From the NCBI GenBank assembly GCA_016209785.1, contig JACQVM010000169.1, positions 1 through 5,264 of the forward strand: a stretch of 5,264 nucleotides of DNA, given 5' to 3'. The translations under genes and the position numbers were made by a program. Below the pieces are notes generated by a model that had not been told where the DNA came from, made no database searches, and saw nothing but the letters and a program-made list of their open reading frames with translations. This document shows positions 1 through 5,264 of the stretch, in pieces. The number at the start of each line of letters is the position of its first letter. The stretch's first letter is position 1. This stretch comes from Candidatus Melainabacteria bacterium (GTDB taxonomy: Bacteria; Cyanobacteriota; Vampirovibrionia; Obscuribacterales; Obscuribacteraceae).

Positions 1-1
1 C

Positions 2-508
2 TACGACCACAAGTACATCTACTCCAATGTTGGCTACAATCTCAAGGCAACTGATATGCAGGCAGCAATTGGTCTAGCTCAGCTTGAAAAGGTATCTAGG
101 TTTATTGAAGCTCGGCGGCATAACTTCTGGAGACTCTATGCTGCTCTGAAGTCTTTTGAAGATTATTTGATACTGCCTTGCATTCATCCCAAGGCCAATC
201 CTTCGCCATTTGGTTTTCCACTGACGGTACGAAACGGCATTGATCGCAGTCAATTAATTCAGCACCTTGAACAAGCAAGAATTGAAACCAGGCTTGTCTT
301 TGGCGGTAATATCCTTCGGCAGCCAGGTTTCCAGCACATCGAGCGCCGGGTGCATGGAAGCCTCGACCAATCTGACACCATTATGTACAACACATTATTT
401 GTAGGTGTGTATCCTGGCATTACAGACGAAATGATTGACTATATGGCAAACACAATCATTCAATTTCTGGTCCAAGCTAAGTCTTCTCGGATTGCTGCAT
501 CGTGTTAG
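2..508 (+). CDS. rfbH: RfbH-type CDP-4-keto-6-deoxyglucose 3-dehydrase (E1), C-terminal part
   Basis: Partial gene: the frame is open from base 2 and ends at TAG 506-508, giving 168 residues of a family usually about 430-440 long. It is the small C-terminal domain of a DegT/DnrJ/EryC1/StrS aminotransferase-fold enzyme. Sequence blocks resemble RfbH closely: YDHKYIYSNVGYNLKATD at the very start, DMQAAIGLAQLEK, FGFPLTV, the RLVFGGNILRQPGF loop, and a YPGIT block near the end. The family uses PMP and a [2Fe-2S] cluster to remove the C-3 hydroxyl of CDP-4-keto-6-deoxy-D-glucose, working with a reductase (RfbI/E3) towards abequose, paratose, tyvelose or ascarylose. The iron-sulfur cysteines and the histidine that replaces the usual PLP lysine lie upstream of the window, so they cannot be checked. 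An internal ATG at 56 is only a conserved methionine, because homology runs through it. The GT2 gene follows on the same strand, probably in one operon. Confidence 0.93.
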   Translation, partial: YDHKYIYSNVGYNLKATDMQAAIGLAQLEKVSRFIEARRHNFWRLYAALKSFEDYLILPCIHPKANPSPFGFPLTVRNGIDRSQLIQHLEQARIETRLVFGGNILRQPGFQHIERRVHGSLDQSDTIMYNTLFVGVYPGITDEMIDYMANTIIQFLVQAKSSRIAASC

Positions 509-520
509 TCATCTAGCTAT

Positions 521-526
521 AGAGGT
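521..526 (+). promoter_or_regulatory. Ribosome binding site of the GT2 gene
   Basis: AGAGGT lies five bases before the ATG at 532, inside the 23-base gap after rfbH. It supports this ATG as the start; the GT-A strand ISVCIPTYN begins only four residues later, so there is no room for a later start. The short gap with no terminator-like hairpin suggests co-transcription with rfbH. Confidence 0.6.
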
Positions 527-531
527 AGTAC

Positions 532-1617
532 ATGGCGCCCACAATATCAGTATGCATACCAACATACAACAGCCAGCTTTATATTGGTCAGGCTATTGAA
601 AGTGTATTGGAGCAAACATACCAGAACTATGAGCTTATCATTACAGATAATGGTTCTGCGGACAACACCGAAAAGATATGTCAGGAGTTTGCTCAGTTAG
701 ACAAGCGCGTCAAGTTCTATCGTTTTGATTTCAATGTAGGCAATTACGGCAACCTGAATCGGGGAATTGAGCTATCACAAGGTAAGTATGTCAAGTTCCT
801 CTGCAGCGATGACATGCTCGATCCATCCTGCATTAGCAAAATGCTTCAAGCATTTGAAGCACATCCGCAAGTAACGCTAGTAGGCTGTGCCCAAAAGCAG
901 ATAACAGCTAGCGGAGAGCTGGATAGAATCCTCACTGCCTATAACAGACCACAAGTTATCCGGGGGCGTACAGCAGCCAAGGACCTGCTCCTCAAGATGT
1001 CCAATGACATAGGAGCGCCACCGTCTGTAATGGCTAGAAAACAAGATTGTGGTACTGGTTTTAATCGTAGTTACTTATACTGTGGTGATATGGATTTGTG
1101 GTGTCGCTTATTGCTGAAGGGCGATTATTGTTACATCCATGAGCCACTGTCAATCCTCAGGTTGCATGATGGTACTGCGACTGCCGCCACATTTAAAACT
1201 ATGTTGCTTCTAGCAGACATGCTCAAGTTTCGTGAAGACTACCGACAACTGATGTTTGAAGAAGGCATTTCCAGCTATGTGTGGGATACCAGAGTCGATG
1301 AACTTATCATGAATTACGTAGATTACATACTGCTTGAGCAAGGACTTACCATCAATGAGGTAAAAGCTGCATCCCAAAGACTTATCAGTATGGCTGGAGA
1401 GGATATGGTCTCAACGATTTTGGAAGCACTAAGCGTATTGGTCTTTTATGCTTTCAAGAGAACTCATGAACTCAACATAGAGGCTCGCTGGTTAAAAGGA
1501 CAAGTTGGTAATCTGGAGCGAGAAATGAACCTCATGACCCAAACCAAGGTCTGGAAGATGTCCGAGCCATTTCGCGCACTAAGAAACAAGCTTACTGCCG
1601 TTGGTCGCAAGAAGTAG
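532..1617 (+). CDS. Family 2 glycosyltransferase (GT-A fold), surface polysaccharide type
   Basis: Complete 361-residue cytoplasmic or membrane-associated glycosyltransferase. It would move a sugar from a nucleotide donor to a lipid-linked glycan. The GT-A domain covers about residues 4-215. It shows the opening ISVCIPTYNS, then SVLEQTYQNYELIITDNGSAD (about 24-44) for nucleotide binding, the metal-binding DxD-like SDD at 92-94 in a CSDDMLDP block, and GDMDLWCRLL (185-194), which resembles the ED motif holding the catalytic base. ILRLHDG (208-214) closes the domain. Residues about 220-310 are mostly helical with no assigned function. The tail has a short probable coiled coil (about 315-338) and a KVWKMSEPFRALRN block (339-352) of the kind seen at the end of many O-antigen and rhamnan GT2 enzymes. 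No transmembrane segment is evident. Donor and acceptor cannot be read from the sequence. RfbH upstream makes a deoxyhexose donor possible, but that is inference from context. Confidence 0.92.
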   Translation: MAPTISVCIPTYNSQLYIGQAIESVLEQTYQNYELIITDNGSADNTEKICQEFAQLDKRVKFYRFDFNVGNYGNLNRGIELSQGKYVKFLCSDDMLDPSCISKMLQAFEAHPQVTLVGCAQKQITASGELDRILTAYNRPQVIRGRTAAKDLLLKMSNDIGAPPSVMARKQDCGTGFNRSYLYCGDMDLWCRLLLKGDYCYIHEPLSILRLHDGTATAATFKTMLLLADMLKFREDYRQLMFEEGISSYVWDTRVDELIMNYVDYILLEQGLTINEVKAASQRLISMAGEDMVSTILEALSVLVFYAFKRTHELNIEARWLKGQVGNLEREMNLMTQTKVWKMSEPFRALRNKLTAVGRKK

Positions 1618-1624
1618 AGTTATC

Positions 1625-2113
1625 TCAATCACCAGTTCTTGCTGTCCGCCTCATAAGGCAATCAACAAGCTTGTTGAGTCTAACTAGTCCTTCGGTCCTT
1701 CCACAACTAAACATTCGATGCCAAGCCTGGCGACACAGTTCCACGGACTCCTTTCTAGAAAATGTGGCTGATAAAAACAATGCATCCGCCACTTTCTCTG
1801 GCTCGTCGTAAACAGTTAAGAATTTATGGCAAGTGGGCTCTATATAGGTTTCAACTCCTAGTTTTGGACGACTGTTGCTCCTTTGGAAATTCAGTGAAAC
1901 TGTAGGTACCCCAGCATATATTGCCTCACCAAGCACGGTAGATTCACTGGCAATAAGGCAATCAGCTGCATCTAAAGTCAACTCGGCATCCGTAGCCAAC
2001 CTAACGGTGTAGCCATGTTGTTCTAGTTCAAAGAACTCTGCAAGTGGATACTGTTTTCGACTGTAACTAAAGTAAGGCTCATTGGTTGGTGCTGGATGAT
2101 ACCGCAAGTACAA
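1625..2113 (-). CDS. C-terminal fragment of the frameshifted GT-B-like transferase (donor-binding half)
   Basis: This open frame holds the rest of the second GT-B half. The first possible start is TTG 2113, giving 162 residues, but no convincing ribosome binding site precedes it and homology-like sequence (KRI) continues upstream to the frame switch, so it is not an independent gene. Visible features are LYLRYHPAPTNEP (hydrophobic strand then His-Pro, about 1-13), a helix, and then DCLIASESTVLGEAIYAGVP (51-70). The latter is the Asp, Ser-Thr, Glu-Ala and Gly-x-Pro pattern that GT-B transferases use to hold the nucleotide donor. The final 60 residues are helical. The stop is only 7 bases from the stop of the convergent GT2 gene. 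Confidence 0.7.
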   Translation of the reverse strand: MYLRYHPAPTNEPYFSYSRKQYPLAEFFELEQHGYTVRLATDAELTLDAADCLIASESTVLGEAIYAGVPTVSLNFQRSNSRPKLGVETYIEPTCHKFLTVYDEPEKVADALFLSATFSRKESVELCRQAWHRMFSCGRTEGLVRLNKLVDCLMRRTARTGD

Positions 2114-3324
2114 AATTCTCTTTTCCTAGGGTATTTTTGGGCCAAAACTTTTAGGCTTTGGCTCATCCGAGCTAAGTTTTCCTGTGGGGTAGGCATCTTA
2201 TAGCGAAATATGTCGTAATTGAGCGCATAAACCAATACTTCGCTATGACTATCAATAAACAATTTCTGCCGAGCTTGCTCACGTCGCCCCTCAAGAATCT
2301 CCAAGTCAGGAAACTGCTCAGCACTTAGTGAACCCACCTCCAGGAGTTTGTCCTCTGCTAAACCAAGATCTTGGAAATAAGCCTTATCAACACTACCCCG
2401 AACAAGGACATAATCGGCCTCAAGAAAGAGGTCTGACATGGGATCACCAAATGGATATCCATGACACAAATACAATACAGGTGGGCGAGCCTCCCTAGGA
2501 ACATCAAGCAAGGTAAGGGCAAGCGGCGACTCTGCTGCACCAATAATTAACAAATCAAAATAATGCTGCTCCAGAAACTTGCCCAGCCCTATCTGTGCTT
2601 GAGCATTGTACGTTACCTGTGACACGAGCCACTGTTTATTAGGAAATCTAGACCAAAACTCCTGCGGCAATTTGTCTAACTCAGTCGCAACACAATCTTC
2701 CAATGCTTTTAGATACTCATAAGGGCGATCCGACCAGGTTTTAGCAATGATTTCCGGGTAATCTAAATCTTCAATTTGGCAAGCTCCCATAAGTGCATCA
2801 ACTATAAACCGCTTAGGTTCAGAGTTAACGTTCACCAGAAGTCCTACCTTGGGAAGCATGCTTTTGAAACTGTAAGTAAGTTTGGCGTTAGGAGAGTTCA
2901 TAAAGGGCACTGCAAAGTAGCACATATGACGCAAAACACCACCCACGGGACCTTTAACTGTCGCACATAGCTCTAAGTAATCAATAAGTTGCTCGGCAAG
3001 AGAGGTCAAAATGGGATGGTCCTGGCGCAATATCTTGAGCTTGTCTAACTGGTTGTGACGAAGCATCAAAAAGAACCGATCAAAAAAACGTTCAAACTTA
3101 CCGGTCGCGCCATCGGACTGTTGAACCTCAGCATCTCGGACACACTCCTGGCTTGACGGATTCGCAGGATGCACACCACTCAGGTACTTGTCCATTTCCA
3201 GCTTAACAATGTCCTGCACGCAGGCATTATGGCCATTGTCTGAACGATCGCGACTCACAAGTACTTCTTTCAAGACAGACCTTACAGAATGAGGAATTAG
3301 CTGCTTTATGGTTCTTAGCATCAT
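2023..3324 (-). CDS. N-terminal fragment of the frameshifted GT-B-like transferase
   Basis: If translated as it stands, this gives 433 residues, of which about 401 are authentic. The last 32 or so (from EFCTCGII onward) are out-of-frame and look unlike a folded protein. The start is ATG ATG at 3324/3321, with a weak AGAGA six to eight bases upstream, next to the previous stop. Residues 1-250 are charged and helical without a recognised motif. The first Rossmann-like half begins around 255: YFDLLIIGAAES (255-266), then PPVLYLCHGYPFGDP (281-295), whose HG after a hydrophobic strand resembles the His-Gly loop of CDP-glycerol transferase-like and polysialyltransferase-like GT-B enzymes. ADYVLVRG (303-310) and EVGSLSAEQF (329-338) continue the GT-B pattern, and SEVLVYALNYD (361-371) starts the second half. 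Without the C-terminal fragment the donor site would be missing, so this product is unlikely to be active. Confidence 0.75.
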   Translation of the reverse strand: MMLRTIKQLIPHSVRSVLKEVLVSRDRSDNGHNACVQDIVKLEMDKYLSGVHPANPSSQECVRDAEVQQSDGATGKFERFFDRFFLMLRHNQLDKLKILRQDHPILTSLAEQLIDYLELCATVKGPVGGVLRHMCYFAVPFMNSPNAKLTYSFKSMLPKVGLLVNVNSEPKRFIVDALMGACQIEDLDYPEIIAKTWSDRPYEYLKALEDCVATELDKLPQEFWSRFPNKQWLVSQVTYNAQAQIGLGKFLEQHYFDLLIIGAAESPLALTLLDVPREARPPVLYLCHGYPFGDPMSDLFLEADYVLVRGSVDKAYFQDLGLAEDKLLEVGSLSAEQFPDLEILEGRREQARQKLFIDSHSEVLVYALNYDIFRYKMPTPQENLARMSQSLKVLAQKYPRKREFCTCGIIQHQPMSLTLVTVENSIHLQSSLN

Positions 3325-3330
3325 TGGTCT

Positions 3331-4101
3331 CTAGAAGACGTACTGCAAGTCATGAGGTCTGGACTTCTGCGTAACCAGCTCGTTAATCTGGACAAGCTCA
3401 GGTTTGGCTAACAATAAATTTCGCACATCAAAACAACTAAAATTCGGCTTGGTTGGATAGAGTTCTTGAAAAATCAACGAAACAAACTCAAAGTCCTTGG
3501 CTTCATCCACACACCAACGCCACTGAGGAAAGGACATTTCATCTTCGGCTGTGACATTGTATGTAACGAACTGATCTAGGTTTTCCCGAATAAATAAGGT
3601 TACATGCTCTCTATGCCTTGCTTGAAGCTTCATCTGGCAAATGTTTTTCAGAACAGCAAGAGAAGCCACTTCACAATCAAGCCCCCGCGGATAAGTGTAT
3701 GTAAGAACATTGCTTACATAATCAGGCTCTCTCATAGACTTAAATGTATCAACAACCTTATCTATGATCCTGCAATCCGTCAATGGGCAATCTGCAGTGA
3801 TGCGCACTACAGTTGAAGCACCAACAGAATCCGCCGCACCTATATAGCGTGACAAGACATCTTCAAGACTACCCCTGAAAATCTTAATGTCGTGCTCCAT
3901 GCACAAAGCTTCTAGACTATCATCTGAACCTTCGTTGGAGGTAGCAACAACAACCTGGTCAATACTGTCTGCCCTTTTCACCCGCTCCACCACCTGCAGA
4001 AGCATAGGTTTACCGGAGATAGGCAGCAGTACTTTGCTGGGCAAGCGGCTTGAGCTCATCCTGGCCTGTATTATTGCAGCAGTCAAGCCTTGTGTGGTCA
4101 T
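3331..4101 (-). CDS. SpsF-type cytidylyltransferase (CMP-sugar synthetase-like)
   Basis: Complete 256-residue cytoplasmic enzyme of the CTP_transf_3 / SpsF family, related to NeuA-type CMP-sialic acid synthetases. It is expected to couple CTP to a sugar or sugar acid. The CTP-binding opening AIIQARMSSSRLPSKVLLP (9-27) with SGKPML (29-34) is intact. VVVATSNEGSDD (50-61), FRGSLEDVLSRY (75-86), RITADCPLTD (100-109, with acidic residues for metal), YPRGLDCE (137-144), RHREHVT (162-168) and RWCVDEAKDFEF (195-206) follow in the usual order. Length is normal for the family. Its ATG overlaps the methyltransferase stop in ATGA, and no ribosome binding site is well placed (GGAGAGG is 14 bases away), so translational coupling is likely. 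The substrate cannot be told from sequence. SpsF, PtmE and PseF-like enzymes act in spore-coat, legionaminic and pseudaminic acid pathways, and the neighbouring methylase favours an unusual nonulosonate-like sugar. That last step is inference. Confidence 0.88.
   Translation of the reverse strand: MTTQGLTAAIIQARMSSSRLPSKVLLPISGKPMLLQVVERVKRADSIDQVVVATSNEGSDDSLEALCMEHDIKIFRGSLEDVLSRYIGAADSVGASTVVRITADCPLTDCRIIDKVVDTFKSMREPDYVSNVLTYTYPRGLDCEVASLAVLKNICQMKLQARHREHVTLFIRENLDQFVTYNVTAEDEMSFPQWRWCVDEAKDFEFVSLIFQELYPTKPNFSCFDVRNLLLAKPELVQINELVTQKSRPHDLQYVF
4098..4101 (-). promoter_or_regulatory. ATGA stop/start overlap coupling methylase and cytidylyltransferase
   Basis: On the - strand the bases read ATGA: ATG (4101-4099) starts the cytidylyltransferase and TGA (4100-4098) ends the methyltransferase. 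This 4-base overlap usually means the second gene is translated by ribosomes finishing the first, giving linked expression of the two enzymes. Confidence 0.8.
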
Positions 4102-4778
4102 CGACTAGACGATATCCTCTCCAAAAGGCAGACTTGGTCGACTAGATCTGGTCCACCCTCTGGATTAGCATATCTTAAGTGCCGCACCTCTACTACTTGA
4201 AGATCAGCAAACTGCTTAAGATACGCGTCCATGAAGTTCATCTTCCACATCAAGCCATGGTTGCCCCTATAAGTAAGTTCTTCTGGGGACTCTGAGTAAT
4301 ATTCGTGCAAGAAAATATAGCGACGTGTTGAGCGATGAATCTCCGTAAGCGCCCGTGGAAGGTCGCTGGGATGAATGTGTATCAAAACACCATTAGTCAT
4401 CACAACGTCAAAGTAAGCGTCCTTAAAGACTATATCAAAAGCTGAGCCTGGAAGAAAATGAATCTCTGGTGAGCGGGACTTGCCGATCTCCCGTGCATAC
4501 GACATTGGCTCCACACCGTAAAGCTCCAAACTTCCCGCAAGTCTTCTTAACAGGCTAAGCTGAATACCAATGTTTGAGCCCACCTCAAGAATTCTGGCAT
4601 CAGCTGTTATTCTGGACAGAAGAATATCGCGAAAAAGATCTGATTTTGTGACACCGTCAAAACGCTGGGCCAACACCTTGTCCAGATCTTCCGGCGAAAG
4701 TGAATTGCGCTCAGTGTACTGCTGACCAAACTCTGCGGACCACGCAGCTAATTGCTGTGTCATCTTCGTCTGCTCCAT
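4098..4778 (-). CDS. SAM-dependent methyltransferase, pseudaminic-acid-biosynthesis-associated type
   Basis: Complete 226-residue class I methyltransferase. The SAM-binding motif ILEVGSNIG is at 63-71, the acidic end of strand 2 is VEP at 89-91, and FDVVMTNGVLIHIHP (123-137) carries motif IV. The overall pattern matches the family named for its position in pseudaminic acid loci (TIGR03587, recognised from memory): an N-terminal W..EFG..YTERN block (13-25), GVLIHI, then EYYSESPEE and YRG (159-172) near the acceptor side. It probably methylates a sugar or sugar-amine group of a surface glycan, using SAM in the cytoplasm; the exact acceptor is unproven for the family. The start at 4778 is chosen because AAGGAGAG sits six bases upstream; a later ATG at codon 6 lacks this. 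It lies 56 bases after the upstream GT-B gene and overlaps the cytidylyltransferase by 4 bases. Confidence 0.87.
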   Translation of the reverse strand: MEQTKMTQQLAAWSAEFGQQYTERNSLSPEDLDKVLAQRFDGVTKSDLFRDILLSRITADARILEVGSNIGIQLSLLRRLAGSLELYGVEPMSYAREIGKSRSPEIHFLPGSAFDIVFKDAYFDVVMTNGVLIHIHPSDLPRALTEIHRSTRRYIFLHEYYSESPEELTYRGNHGLMWKMNFMDAYLKQFADLQVVEVRHLRYANPEGGPDLVDQVCLLERISSSR

Positions 4779-4784
4779 TACTTA

Positions 4785-4792
4785 CTCTCCTT
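4785..4792 (-). promoter_or_regulatory. Strong ribosome binding site of the methyltransferase
   Basis: The - strand reads AAGGAGAG followed by six bases (TAAGTA) and the ATG at 4778. It is the best Shine-Dalgarno match in the window and lies in the 56-base gap (4779-4834) after the GT-B gene. It suggests that the methylase-cytidylyltransferase pair is loaded by its own ribosomes even though it is probably co-transcribed with the gene before it. Nothing else is visible in this gap. Confidence 0.75.
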
Positions 4793-4834
4793 ACCGTCTT
4801 GGCATTTCCTTGCTCGACTAGCTTACCCATTGAG

Positions 4835-5264
4835 TCAGGCTCTCGCCAACATCTTATTAACCAATCGCCATGCTCTAGAGACTGGCGATAGCTTACGCCG
4901 TTGCTCTTTCACAATCCGTTCAACAACATCCACAACAGTTTTGTTTCCATCACCTTTTTCTAGGGCAACCCAGGAACCGATGGAAGCCCTTGCTTGCTGT
5001 CTCAGCAGGCTCAGCAAGTGCTCATCACTGAGAACTGCTTCCAACTGGTAAGCCAGCTTGGAAACTGCATGTACCTTTAACACACCCTCGTATTCCCCAA
5101 ATATGTCTTCGACAACACAACATGAAAGCGACATGACTGGCTTATTGGCCAAAAGTGCTGGAATTGCCACATCTGACTCCAGGCAGATCAGCAAATCCAT
5201 CTTTTGCATTAAATCCTCATCAACACTTGCCACTAGCCGGGGTTGGCAATCCAGCCTTTTAAGC
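4835..5264 (-). CDS. GT-B-like surface-glycan transferase, C-terminal part
   Basis: Partial gene: the frame is open to the right edge and ends at TGA 4835-4837, leaving 142 residues. A GTG at 5233 is not taken as the start, because the frame continues upstream without a stop. The visible part resembles the donor-binding C-terminal half of a GT-B transferase. MDLLICLESDVAIPALLANKPVMSL (residues 22-46 of the visible part) has the strand, Glu-Ser, Ala-Leu and Lys-Pro-Val layout in which the glutamate and nearby residues contact the nucleotide sugar. A helical stretch (67-122) follows, then a basic tail ending SRAWRLVNKMLARA. The same strand/ES/helix/P layout occurs in the other GT-B gene (ASESTVLGEAIYAGVP), so the two may share a fold, but they are not close copies. 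Donor, acceptor and the N-terminal half are unknown. It is the first visible gene of the - strand operon. Confidence 0.7.
   Translation of the reverse strand, partial: LKRLDCQPRLVASVDEDLMQKMDLLICLESDVAIPALLANKPVMSLSCCVVEDIFGEYEGVLKVHAVSKLAYQLEAVLSDEHLLSLLRQQARASIGSWVALEKGDGNKTVVDVVERIVKEQRRKLSPVSRAWRLVNKMLARA

Larger units (their letters stand above)
1625..3324 (-). pseudogene. GT-B-like transferase split by a single-base frameshift (would be 566 aa)
   Basis: One gene in two frames. The first frame runs from ATG 3324 and stays open to TAG 2023-2025. The conserved C-terminal domain is in the -1 frame, ending at TGA 1625-1627. Upstream, that frame is blocked by a TAG at about 2126-2128, so the switch must lie between about 2113 and 2125. 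Adding one base there, for example to the TTTT run at 2121-2124 (AAAA on the coding strand), gives YPRKKRILYLRYHP and a 1701-base gene of 566 codons plus stop. The protein would have a helical N-terminal region (about 1-250) with no recognised family, then two Rossmann-like halves typical of GT-B transferases such as CDP-glycerol phosphotransferase-like or UDP-GlcNAc-epimerase-like glycan enzymes. It starts 6 bases after the cytidylyltransferase stop, so it is the last gene of the operon. It may be a true mutation or an assembly error at a homopolymer. Exact function is unknown. Confidence 0.82.

Noticed and set aside
56..58. ATG at 56 as the start of a short 150-residue gene
   Set aside because: The upstream 18 codons match the conserved RfbH block (YDHKYIYS, GYNLKATD), so this is an internal methionine of a gene cut by the window edge.
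1607..1642. Bidirectional intrinsic terminator between the convergent genes
   Set aside because: The stem is only 7 base pairs with a 22-base loop and there is no T run in either direction, so it was left as an observation and not called as a terminator.
2358..2543. 61-residue - strand open frame in a different frame inside the GT-B gene
   Set aside because: It is embedded in the frame carrying HGYPFGDP and other GT-B features, and is itself without a recognisable start signal or motif.
2776..2970. Small + strand open frame inside the GT-B gene
   Set aside because: It lies antisense to clearly coding sequence, has no ribosome binding site or recognisable motif, and its composition looks like a shadow of the other strand.
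3604..4108. Two + strand open frames opposite the cytidylyltransferase
   Set aside because: The - strand encodes all cytidylyltransferase motifs in order across this stretch; the + frames show no family features.
5003..5026. CTCAGCAGGCTCAGCAAG short direct repeat
   Set aside because: It is a chance repetition of leucine/glutamine codons within the GT-B helix, too short and isolated to be a repeat element.
4700..5051. Overlapping + strand open frames opposite the methylase start and the right-edge GT-B gene
   Set aside because: Their products are Ser/Leu/Thr-rich without motifs, and they run across the strong - strand ribosome binding site and start of the methylase.

Overview
This window is an interior piece of a bacterial surface-polysaccharide (O-antigen, capsule or similar glycan) gene cluster. 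All six genes read as sugar-nucleotide, glycosyl-transfer or sugar-modification enzymes, and both window edges cut through a gene. RfbH (3,6-dideoxyhexose pathway) points to a Gram-negative-type envelope. Base composition sampled by eye is in the mid-40s percent GC. A proteobacterium or a cyanobacterial surface-glycan island would both fit, but nothing here fixes the phylum. No rRNA, tRNA, CRISPR array, insertion sequence, attachment site or phage gene is visible.

Layout. On the + strand, the C-terminal part of RfbH (2-508) is followed 23 bases later by a complete family 2 glycosyltransferase (532-1617). On the - strand, reading right to left, come the C-terminal part of a GT-B-like transferase (4835 to the right edge), a methyltransferase of the pseudaminic-acid-associated type (4098-4778), an SpsF-type cytidylyltransferase (3331-4101, sharing ATGA with the methyltransferase), and a second GT-B-like transferase (1625-3324) broken by a one-base frameshift near 2113-2125. 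The two operons converge with only 7 bases between their stop codons (1618-1624). No gap exceeds 60 bases. Both operons start outside the window, so no promoter can be assigned.

How the genes could work together (inference). RfbH makes the CDP-3,6-dideoxyhexose precursor, and the GT2 enzyme probably adds a residue to the glycan. On the other strand, the cytidylyltransferase would make a CMP- or CDP-activated building block, the methylase would modify it or a related sugar, and the flanking GT-B enzymes would transfer it. The methylase and cytidylyltransferase families suggest a nonulosonic-acid-like or other unusual cytidylylated sugar, but no NeuB/PseI-type synthase is in view to prove it.

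The points most worth a second look are the frameshift, whose repair by one base gives an exact 566-residue protein, and the tightly coupled methylase-cytidylyltransferase-GT-B module.
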